A program made the translations under genes and the position numbers. A stretch of DNA of 64,000 bases from Pseudomonas hamedanensis (GTDB lineage: Bacteria; Pseudomonadota; Gammaproteobacteria; Pseudomonadales; Pseudomonadaceae), in assembly GCF_014268595.2 (NCBI RefSeq), contig NZ_CP077091.1, positions 1,882,501 to 1,946,500 of the forward strand, given 5' to 3'. Within the stretch, counting starts at the first letter, position 1. The number at the start of each line of letters is the position of its first letter. The notes beneath the pieces are model-generated. The model saw only the letters and a program-made list of their open reading frames with translations. It was not told the origin of the DNA and did not search any database. This document shows positions 28,533-36,514 of the stretch, piece after piece.

Positions 28533-31500
28533 TCAGGCCTGAAGACGTTGCGCGAGGTTATGCATGGCTTCGCGCAGCGTCTTGATTGCCGGCAGAACCG
28601 CCACCGCATCGGCCTGCTGGCAAGCCTGTTCGAGTTCGACACACGCGGCCACCAGGCGCGCCGCGCCGACCATTTGCGCACCGCCCTTGATGTGATGGGC
28701 CAGTTCGCGCAAGCCACTGTGGTCATCCCCGCCCTGCAAACTCGCCAGACGCTGCAGGTCCTGGTCCAGGCTGCGCGAGACTTCGGCGCGCAGGCGTTCG
28801 ATCAACGAGTGGTCATTGCCGGCCATTTGCTCCAGCGCGCTGAGGTCGATTTCCGTCAATGCAGGGGCTGAGACTGGCTCCATCTCTCGCCGGCAATGAG
28901 CGATACCCTTCAAGGCCTGCGCCAGGTCGCTCAAGCGGATCGGTTTGAACAGGCAATCGTCCATACCCGCCTCGAAACAGCGCACCCGCTCCTGGACTTG
29001 GGCGTTGGCGGTAAATCCAATGATCCGGCACGGTGTGCGTGCGCTGTGCGTTTCCTCATCGCGGATTGCCCGTGCCAGCTCATAGCCGTTGCGGTGCGGC
29101 ATGTTGCAGTCCGTGATAACGACATCGAACACCTGAGCGCGCCAGCGTTCCAGGCCCTGCTCGCCATTCTCGGTGTCGACGGTGCGATGCCCGAGGTCGC
29201 TGAGTTGCCAACACAGCAGCAATCGATTGACCGGATGGTCGTCGACCACCAGCACGTCGAGTGATCGCAGCGCGCGCGGCGCCTCTTGCGTACTTGGCGG
29301 AACCGCTGCGAGTGCAGTCAGGCGCGGCAGTTCAAAGCGCAGCTCGACCCGCGTGCCGAGCCCCGGTTCGCTGTCGAGCTGCAAGGTGCCGCCCATCAGC
29401 TCGCAGAGGCTGCGGCTGATCACCAGCCCCGGTCCGGAACCACTGCGTACTGCACCCGGATGGTTGCCGACCTGGACAAACGGGCTGAACAACCGCTGCC
29501 GATCAACGGCACTGATACCCAGCCCGCTGTCCTCGATGATCACGGTCAGTGCCAGTTTTTCTGCCGATTTCAGTTTAAGTTCGAGCGACAGACTGACTTC
29601 CCCCTGCTCAGTGAACTTGATGGCGTTGCTCAGCAGGTTCGACAGCACTTGCTTGAAACGTGTCGGATCGATCAGCACATCGACGTCACTGTGTTCGTCC
29701 AGGTCGATGCGCCACAACAGCCGTTTTTGCCGCGCCAGCCCTTCGAAGACACGGCTCACCGACGTCACCAGATCGCGCAGGTTGGCGCGTTCCGGTGCCA
29801 CTGAAAGGTGCCCGGACTCGATCCTGGCAATGTCGAGAATGTCGCCGATCAACGCCAGCAGTTGCTGCCCGGCGTTGGCCGCAACCTGAATTGCCAGCCG
29901 ATCGGTTTCGCCCTCGTCCGCCCGCTTCAGCGCCAGCTCGAGCATGCCGATCAAGGCGTTCATCGGCGTACGGATTTCATGGCTCATGGTCGCCAGAAAC
30001 GTGGTTTTCGCCCGGTTGGCGTCGTCGGCCGTCTGCTTGGCTTGCTGCAGTTGTTGCAACCACTGCTGACGCTGGCGAAGCTGCCGGCGCTGAAAACCGA
30101 TCCACAGCAGCGCCAGCACCAGCAGCACGGCCGCAGCGGCGAAGCCCAGCAAAATCGACTGGCGGTGACGCAACCAGTAGCTGGCGTCCACGACGACGTC
30201 ATGGCTCCAGCGCTCGACCAATTCATCCATATGCTGCGGCGAAATACTCAGCAGCGCCTTGTTCAGAATCGAGTGCAGCGCGGTCGCCTGCGGTGCGGTG
30301 GCCAAGGCAATCCGCGCCGGCTGGTCGCCGACCGTACCGATGATACGCAAGCGATCGCGGTAATGACGGGTCAGCAAAAAACGCGCAACCAGCAACGAAC
30401 TGACCGTGGCGTCCACCTGTCCCTTGGCGATCAGCTCCATGCCCTCGGCGGGGCTTTGGACTTCGACCAGACGTACGCCGGGAATGCGTCCCGACAGGTA
30501 GTCGCGCAGCGGGTGGCCGCGATAGATGGCCACCCGCTTGCCGGTCAGGTCATCGAGGCGACGCGGGCTCTGCGCGGCTGTCGAAGCGACCAGGACAAAC
30601 GGATTGTTCAGGTAGGCGCGGGTGAAGGCCAGTTCGGCTTCGCGTTCATTGCTCGGCGTTACCACCGGCAGCAGATCGAGTTCGCCAGTCTTGAGCTGCT
30701 CGATCTGACGGTCGAGGGAAACCCCGCGCACCCGTTCGAACTGCAAACCGCTGCGCTGACTGATCAAAGTCAGCAACTGCGCGCCTAGCCCGCTGAAACG
30801 GCCGTCGGCGTCGAAAAAAGTCAGCGGGGCGAAATCATCAATGACACCGACCCGCACCACCGGATGTCGATTCAGCCAATCCTGCTCCATCACACTGAGT
30901 TGCACCTGTGACTGTTCCGCCATCTCCGCATGACCGACACTCCAACGCTGCTCGATGAGCTGGCGGCGCTCCATGGGCACGGCCTCAAGCGCCTTGTCGA
31001 CGAGGCGCTTGAGGCGCACGTCGGTGCGCAACAGGGCAAAGCCGAACGGGTTGGCGTCCAGCCCGGACGGCCCGGCCAGTTGCAGATCGTTGCGGTAATT
31101 GGTGTTGATCAGGTAGTTGGAGCTGATGAAGTCTCCCAGGTAGACATCATCCGCACCGAAAGCCACCGCACCGAGGGCATCCATGGCCGACGGGTAGCGT
31201 TGCACCTGAGCGTCGGGATAGAACGCTTGTACGCTTGCCAGCGGCAGATAGTCCTCGACCATGGCGATACGCTTGCCGGCAAGATCGGCCGACAGGGTGT
31301 CGTCGTGGCGGATCACCAGCATCGGCTGGTCTTCGGCGTACGCGCGCGACAGCACAAAATCGGGGTCGGCGATTTCAAAGCGGTTGGAGGTGCCCAGCAA
31401 GTCCAGTTCGCCACGCTTGAGCGCCGCCATCAAGGCCGGCCGGTCAGCGAAGCGCCGAACATCGATCCGGACGCCGAGCAGTTGCCCCAGCAGATCAGCG

Positions 31501-31751
31501 TAATCGGCGGTGAGCCCTTCCAGTTCATGTTGATGTCGGGTGATTTCGAACGGCGGGTAATCCGGCCCGGAAATGCCCATGCGCAATACCGGGTGCTCGC
31601 GCAACCACTGGCGATCCTGCGCGTCGAGGCGAACCTCGGCATGCGCCGCCCCGGCACGCGTCACCAGTTCCAGCCGCTGCGATGTTTCATCCGCCCAAGC
31701 GCTGGTCAGGCAGCTCAGCCACAGCCCGAAAAGCCGATATCCCAGTGCCAT
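28533..31751 (-). CDS. BvgS/RocS-type hybrid sensor histidine kinase
   Basis: A 1072-residue membrane sensor. After a signal-like N-terminus come two periplasmic solute-binding domains (SBP_bac_3; residues ~50-270 and ~290-510), a membrane span ([20 protein letters not shown], ~530-550) and a coiled segment rich in Q. Cytoplasmic parts are HisKA ([16 protein letters not shown], His ~589), HATPase ([18 protein letters not shown]), a receiver ([14 protein letters not shown], Asp ~879) and a C-terminal HPt domain ([11 protein letters not shown], His ~1020). No PAS domain is obvious. Downstream-acting partners lie just upstream in the same orientation, matching the RocS1-RocA1-RocR system of P. 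aeruginosa. The two stops, this one and that of dkgB, touch. Confidence 0.92.
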   Translation of the reverse strand: MALGYRLFGLWLSCLTSAWADETSQRLELVTRAGAAHAEVRLDAQDRQWLREHPVLRMGISGPDYPPFEITRHQHELEGLTADYADLLGQLLGVRIDVRRFADRPALMAALKRGELDLLGTSNRFEIADPDFVLSRAYAEDQPMLVIRHDDTLSADLAGKRIAMVEDYLPLASVQAFYPDAQVQRYPSAMDALGAVAFGADDVYLGDFISSNYLINTNYRNDLQLAGPSGLDANPFGFALLRTDVRLKRLVDKALEAVPMERRQLIEQRWSVGHAEMAEQSQVQLSVMEQDWLNRHPVVRVGVIDDFAPLTFFDADGRFSGLGAQLLTLISQRSGLQFERVRGVSLDRQIEQLKTGELDLLPVVTPSNEREAELAFTRAYLNNPFVLVASTAAQSPRRLDDLTGKRVAIYRGHPLRDYLSGRIPGVRLVEVQSPAEGMELIAKGQVDATVSSLLVARFLLTRHYRDRLRIIGTVGDQPARIALATAPQATALHSILNKALLSISPQHMDELVERWSHDVVVDASYWLRHRQSILLGFAAAAVLLVLALLWIGFQRRQLRQRQQWLQQLQQAKQTADDANRAKTTFLATMSHEIRTPMNALIGMLELALKRADEGETDRLAIQVAANAGQQLLALIGDILDIARIESGHLSVAPERANLRDLVTSVSRVFEGLARQKRLLWRIDLDEHSDVDVLIDPTRFKQVLSNLLSNAIKFTEQGEVSLSLELKLKSAEKLALTVIIEDSGLGISAVDRQRLFSPFVQVGNHPGAVRSGSGPGLVISRSLCELMGGTLQLDSEPGLGTRVELRFELPRLTALAAVPPSTQEAPRALRSLDVLVVDDHPVNRLLLCWQLSDLGHRTVDTENGEQGLERWRAQVFDVVITDCNMPHRNGYELARAIRDEETHSARTPCRIIGFTANAQVQERVRCFEAGMDDCLFKPIRLSDLAQALKGIAHCRREMEPVSAPALTEIDLSALEQMAGNDHSLIERLRAEVSRSLDQDLQRLASLQGGDDHSGLRELAHHIKGGAQMVGAARLVAACVELEQACQQADAVAVLPAIKTLREAMHNLAQRLQA

Positions 31752-31761
31752 GTCCGTGCGT

Positions 31762-32385
31762 TCAGATCAAATGATTGCGTATGGCGAATTCGCGCGAATG
31801 CACGACCGAATTCAGCCCGAGCTTTTGCATCAGCCGTTTCTTATACGTGCTCACTGTTTTATGGCTGAGGTGCATGCCCTCGGCAATTGCCTTGTTGGTC
31901 TTGCCTTGGCTCAGTTGCAGGAAAATGCTCAGTTCGCGATCGGAAAGCCGGTCGATCAGGTCTTCTTCCGAGCGCTGCACAATGCTCGACGCGTGGCCGT
32001 CCGGCAAAGAAGAGAAAAATGTATAGCCCGACATCACCGCGCGAATGGCTTCGTGCAGTTGTTGCAGCTGATTGGTTTTGGTCACGTAGGCCATGGCCCC
32101 GGCGCGCTGGCAGCGCTCCTGGTAAAACAACGGATCATAGGAACTGAACACCACGATGCGACAGTCAAGCCCGCTGGCTTTGATCCGCGCCATGACATCC
32201 AGTCCGTCGAATACCGGCAGATGCAAGTCAAGGATCACCAGTTGCGGCGCGTGCTCGCGGATCAGCGACACCACCTCGTTGCCATTGCTGGCCTCGTAGA
32301 TCACCTTGAAGCCTTCAGCTTGCAGCACAATCCGGACGGCAGCGCACACCACTGGATGGTCGTCGACGATCAGCGCTGACTTCAT
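31762..32385 (-). CDS. BvgA/RocA-type LuxR-family response regulator
   Basis: A 207-residue response regulator from the ATG at 32385 ([20 protein letters not shown]). The receiver has the acidic DD pair and the acceptor aspartate in [13 protein letters not shown] (~residue 54). The C-terminal LuxR/NarL helix-turn-helix is [20 protein letters not shown] to [15 protein letters not shown]. It ends 10 bases before the sensor gene, which makes it the obvious phosphorylation partner of that kinase. In P. aeruginosa the RocA1 equivalent controls fimbrial and biofilm genes; here the regulon is unknown. Confidence 0.93.
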   Translation of the reverse strand: MKSALIVDDHPVVCAAVRIVLQAEGFKVIYEASNGNEVVSLIREHAPQLVILDLHLPVFDGLDVMARIKASGLDCRIVVFSSYDPLFYQERCQRAGAMAYVTKTNQLQQLHEAIRAVMSGYTFFSSLPDGHASSIVQRSEEDLIDRLSDRELSIFLQLSQGKTNKAIAEGMHLSHKTVSTYKKRLMQKLGLNSVVHSREFAIRNHLI

Positions 32386-32523
32386 GGACACTCCCGAGAC
32401 AAAACTGGCAATGCAGTCGACCACTGGACTGTTCCAGACACGGTGGCTGCACAGCGACTGTTACACGGGATGAAAATCGAAACACCTGTCAAGTCTGACA
32501 GGTGCGCAAACCAATAGAATGTG

Positions 32524-32961
32524 TTAGGCCCGACGTTGCAGCGCTGCTTGCGGTGCCCAGCCTGACGCGTCCGGTTGCTGCTCTGGCGCATCGACGAACG
32601 CCATCAATTGCCGGATCAACGCCGATGAGGGCAATGCGACAGGGCTGATCTGGACATTTTCCTGGGCAAAACCGGCCGCCATCTGCAGGGGTGCGCTGGG
32701 TTCGTTGTAGATCAGGGCATGGCGCACCTGTGCATTGCCCAGGAAAAACCCCAGCAAATCGAGCTTGCCAGCGGCCAGCTCGGCGTTGATGACCACCACA
32801 TCGAAGGGTTCACAGCCGTAGTCGACCAGGGTCAACAACTCGGCGAGGTCCTGCACCGGGGCAACGCGGTAGTAATCGAGGTGGTTGAACAGGCGCTCGA
32901 TCTTCATCCGGTGAAAATGCTGCGGGTCGGCGATCAGGATTCGCAGGGCTTTGTTGATCAT
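32524..32961 (-). CDS. Receiver-like protein lacking the phospho-acceptor aspartate
   Basis: A 145-residue stand-alone protein starting MINKALRILIADPQHFHRMK. Its spacing follows a receiver domain, but key residues are altered. The acidic pair is reduced to ADP, the acceptor position reads VVVINAELAAGKLD (Asn in place of Asp), the switch Ser/Thr is not evident (HALIYNEPS), and the conserved KP is replaced (SPVALPSSA). It lies between the response-regulator gene (138 bases) and the REC-EAL gene (91 bases), all on the minus strand. A protein-binding role not needing phosphorylation is my inference. Confidence 0.72.
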   Translation of the reverse strand: MINKALRILIADPQHFHRMKIERLFNHLDYYRVAPVQDLAELLTLVDYGCEPFDVVVINAELAAGKLDLLGFFLGNAQVRHALIYNEPSAPLQMAAGFAQENVQISPVALPSSALIRQLMAFVDAPEQQPDASGWAPQAALQRRA

Positions 32962-33052
32962 GGTCAATCTCCCGAGGGTGAAATTTTCTTGGGACAAGGC
33001 TACGCAGGACACCTGGAAGACTCTGTAAGACTTTTCCTAAAAAACCGGTTAT

Positions 33053-34255
33053 TCATCCGAGGTCCGCCGAGCTGCGCTGCCGCAACCAGACGAGAAGATC
33101 CGCTCCGGCCATGGGCTTCGCGTACCAGTAGCCCTGACCTTGCGTGCAGCCCAGCGCAAGAAGTTCGCGGCGTTGGGCATCGGTCTCGATGCCCTCGATC
33201 ACCACGCTCATGCCCAATGTTTCACCCAGCGCCAGCGTGCTGCTGATCGCCGCCCGGCAGCGCGGCTCATCGGCGAGGTTGCGAACGAAGTCGGCGTCGA
33301 GCTTGATCTCGTTGAACGGCAACTGACACAAACGCTGCAAGGAGGAGAACCCGGCACCGAAGTCATCGATCGACAAGCGGCAGCCCATCATCCGCAGACG
33401 CACCAGGGTTTCCAGACTGGTGGCCGGCGCTTCCAGCAAGCCGCTTTCCGTCAGTTCGAAAGTCAGGCTGGCGCCGCACGCGCCGTGGCGCCTGAGCAAA
33501 GCCTTGAGACTGGCGGCCAGCTCAGCGTTGGCCAGTTGCACCGTTTGCAGATTGAACGCCATGTTTAAGACGAAACCGTTGGCCCGGGCGCTGCGTTGCA
33601 CCGTCAGGGCCTGTTCCATCTGAGAAAACAACAACGCGTCGAGCAATCCGCACTGTTCCAGCACGGGCATGAACATTGCCGGGGCAATGGCGCCCTGAAG
33701 CGGATGCAACCAGCGGCACAACACTTCGACGCCACAGACTTCACCGGTATGCAGGTTGAACTTGGGCTGGTACCAGGCGCGCAACTGCTGTTCAGCCAAG
33801 GCCTGGCGCACCGCCGCTGCGCTGGCCAGCTTCACGGTGGCTGCCGGCAGGCAGGTCACGCGCGGCCTGTCGACGGCTTTTTTCAACAGGTCTGCCAGCC
33901 CCTGTACGTGCAGCGGCTTGCCAACATCGCCGAGCAGTTCCAGACCGAGTAACGTCACCATCTGATGCACAGCCCGGCGTAAATCCACCGACAGCGAACT
34001 GCTGATGATCACCGACTTGACCTGGCCTGACTCGCCGACCCGTTGCAGGAATTCCAATCCATCCATGCCTTCCATCTGCAAGTCGCACAGGGCCACGTCG
34101 ACCACGCCTGCCCGGTCCAGCAAAGCCAGCGCCTGGGCACCGTCACTCGCCTCAAGCACCTCGCGACAGCCCAGGGTGCGCAAGATATTCACCGCAACCG
34201 AACGTTGAAAAGGATGGTCCTCCAGTACTAAAACCCGTAGCGGCAGATCGGACAT
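33053..34255 (-). CDS. RocR-type REC-EAL cyclic-di-GMP phosphodiesterase
   Basis: A 400-residue response regulator with an N-terminal receiver (VLVLEDHPFQRSV; acceptor Asp in ALCDLQMEGMDG, ~residue 59) and a C-terminal EAL domain. The EAL signature reads EVLCRWLHP (~residue 172), and the catalytic set IDDFGAGFSS, IKLDADFV and VIEGIET is intact. It should therefore hydrolyse c-di-GMP when activated. Length and layout equal RocR (PA3947), which tetramerises and antagonises RocA1. Here a receiver-like gene is inserted between it and the LuxR-type regulator. The 2.1 kb REP array begins about 160 bases upstream. Confidence 0.93.
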   Translation of the reverse strand: MSDLPLRVLVLEDHPFQRSVAVNILRTLGCREVLEASDGAQALALLDRAGVVDVALCDLQMEGMDGLEFLQRVGESGQVKSVIISSSLSVDLRRAVHQMVTLLGLELLGDVGKPLHVQGLADLLKKAVDRPRVTCLPAATVKLASAAAVRQALAEQQLRAWYQPKFNLHTGEVCGVEVLCRWLHPLQGAIAPAMFMPVLEQCGLLDALLFSQMEQALTVQRSARANGFVLNMAFNLQTVQLANAELAASLKALLRRHGACGASLTFELTESGLLEAPATSLETLVRLRMMGCRLSIDDFGAGFSSLQRLCQLPFNEIKLDADFVRNLADEPRCRAAISSTLALGETLGMSVVIEGIETDAQRRELLALGCTQGQGYWYAKPMAGADLLVWLRQRSSADLG

Positions 34256-34411
34256 GGGGGCGGACTCACGGTTGAATGGCGTGAGTCAGTCTGGGTCATT
34301 CAAGGAGGCGAATCTTCAGGAAACGTCTCAAAATTCGTGAGAAATTTCCTAAACATCGAATGCTGCAACAATGGCTCCAGGGCCAGGATCAGCCGACGTG
34401 GTTTGCGCGCA

Positions 34412-36487
34412 CTGGGCCTGCGAAGGCGTTTCGTCAGTCAACGCATCTGCGGCTGACACTGCGCTTTCGCGAGCAAGCCCGCTCCCACATCGTTTTTTAG
34501 TGTTGCCGTTATCGCGAACACACCGCCGAAACCTGTGGGAGCGGGCTTGCTCGCGAAGGGGTCAGGCCAGTCAACGCACCTGCAACTGACACTGAGCTTT
34601 CGCGAGCAAGCCCGCTCCCGCATCGTTTTTTAGTGCTGCCACTATCGCGAACACACCGCCGAAAACTGTGGGAGCGGGCCTGCCCGCGAAGGCGTCAGGC
34701 CGGTCAACGCATCTGCGACTGACACTGCGCTTTCGCGAGCAAGCCCGCTCCCACATCGTTTTTTAGTGTTGCCACTATCGCGAACACACCGCCGAAACCT
34801 GTGGGAGCGGGCTTGCCCGCGAAGGCGTTTCGTCAGTCAACGCACCTGCAATTGACACTGCGCTTTCGCGAGCAAGCCCGCTCCCGCATCGTTTTTTAGT
34901 GCTGCCACTATCGCGAACACACCGCCGAAACCTGTGGGAGCGGGCTTGCCCGCGAAGGCGTTTCGTCAGTAAACGCACCTGCAACTGACACTGAGCTTTC
35001 GCGAGCAAGCCCGCTCCCGCATCGTTTTTTAGTGCTGCCACTATCGCGAACACACCGCCGAAACCTGTGGGAGCGGGCCTGCCCGCGAAGGCGTTTCGTC
35101 AGTAAACGCACCTGCAACTGACACTGCGCTTTCGCGAGCAAGCTCACTCCCACATCGTTTTTTAGTGTTGCCACTATCGCGAACACACCGCCGAAACCTG
35201 TGGGAGCGGGCTTGCCCGCGAAGGGGTCAGGCCAGTCAACGCACCTGCAACTGACACTGCGCTTTCGCGAGCAAGCTCAGTCCCACACTGGCTTTCCAGT
35301 GTTGCCGCTATCGCGAACACACCGCCGAAACCTGTGGGAGCGGGCTTGCCCGCGAAGGCGTTTCGTCAGTAAACGCACCTGCAACTGACACTGCGCTTTC
35401 GCGAGCAAGCTCACTCCCACATCGTTTTTTAGTGTTGCCGCTATCGCGAACACACCGCCGAAACCTGTGGGAGCGGGCCTGCCCGCGAAGGCGTTTCGTC
35501 AGTCAACGCATCTGCGACTGACACTGCGCTTTCGCGAGCAAGCCCGCTCCCACATCGTTTTTTAGTGTTGCCACTATCGCGAACACACCGCCGAAACCTG
35601 TGGGAGCGGGCTTGCCCGCGAAGGCGTTTCGTCAGTCAACGCACCTGCAATTGACACTGCGCTTTCGCGAGCAAGCCCGCTCCCATATCGTTTTTTAGTG
35701 TTGCCACTATCGCGAACACACCGCCGAAACCTGTGGGAGCGGGCCTGCCCGCGAAGGCGTTTCGTCAGTCAACGCATCTGCGACTGACACTGCGCTTTCG
35801 CGAGCAAGCTCGCTCCCACACTGGCTTTCCAGTGTTGCCGTTATCGCGAACACACCGCCGAAACCTGTGGGAGCGGGCTTGCCCGCGAAGGCGTTTCGTC
35901 AGTAAACGCACCTGCAACTGACACTGCGCTTTCGCGAGCAAGCTCACTCCCACACTGGCTTTCCAGTGTTGCCGCTATCGCGAACACACCGCCGAAACCT
36001 GTGGGAGCGGGCCTGCCCGCGAAGGCGTTTCGTCAGTCAACGCATCTGCGGCTGACACAGCGCTTTCGCGAGCAGGCTCGCTCCCACACTGGCTTTCCAG
36101 TGTTGCCACTATCGCGAACACACCGCCGAAACCTGTGGGAGCGGGCTTGCCCGCGAAGACGTCAGGCCGGTCAACGCATCTGCGACTGACACTGCGCTTT
36201 CGCGAGCAAGCTCACTCCCACATCGTTTTTTGGTGTTGCCACTATCGCGAACACACCGCCGAAACCTGTGGGAGCGGGCCTGCTCGCGAAGGGGTCAGGC
36301 CAGTCAACGCACCTGCAACTGACACTGAGCTTTCGCGAGCAAGCCCGCTCCCGCATCGTTTTTTAGTGCTGCCACTATCGCGAACACACCGCCGAAACCT
36401 GTGGGAGCGGGCTTGCCCGCGAAGACGTCAGGCCGGTCAACGCATCTACGGCTGACACTGCGCTTTCACGAGCAGGCTCGCTCCCAC
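34412..36487. repeat. Giant tandem REP-doublet (BIME) array, 133/134-base units
   Basis: Fifteen copies of CTGTGGGAGCGGGC begin at 34533, 34666, 34799, 34932, 35065, 35198, 35332, 35465, 35598, 35731, 35865, 35999, 36133, 36266 and 36399; a decayed partial unit precedes them. Each unit holds a forward REP (GTGGGAGCGGGC[T/C]TGC[T/C]CGCG), a spacer (GTCAGTCAACGCA...CTGACACTG), an inverted REP (TTTCGCGAGCAAGCCCGCTC) and a second spacer ending TATCGCGAACACACCGCCG. Units are 133 bases with CATCGTTTTTTAGTG in the second spacer and 134 with CACTGGCTTTCCAGTG. The short reading frames across it are repeat translations, not genes. It lies between the mgtA 3' end and the rocR-type promoter. Confidence 0.95.
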
Positions 36488-36514
36488 CAGGGAGTAAACA
36501 GTGAGGCCGTGGTG

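Noticed and set aside
34371..36455. Many 60-106-codon frames repeating MGAGLPAK.. / MFAIVA.. across the REP array
   Set aside because: They are translations of the repeat unit; the same peptides recur with the repeat and none has a ribosome site or known family.
34412..36487. Possible CRISPR array, because of the regular direct repeats
   Set aside because: The whole 133-base unit is repeated, so there are no unique spacers. Units contain opposed REP palindromes, and no cas genes are present.
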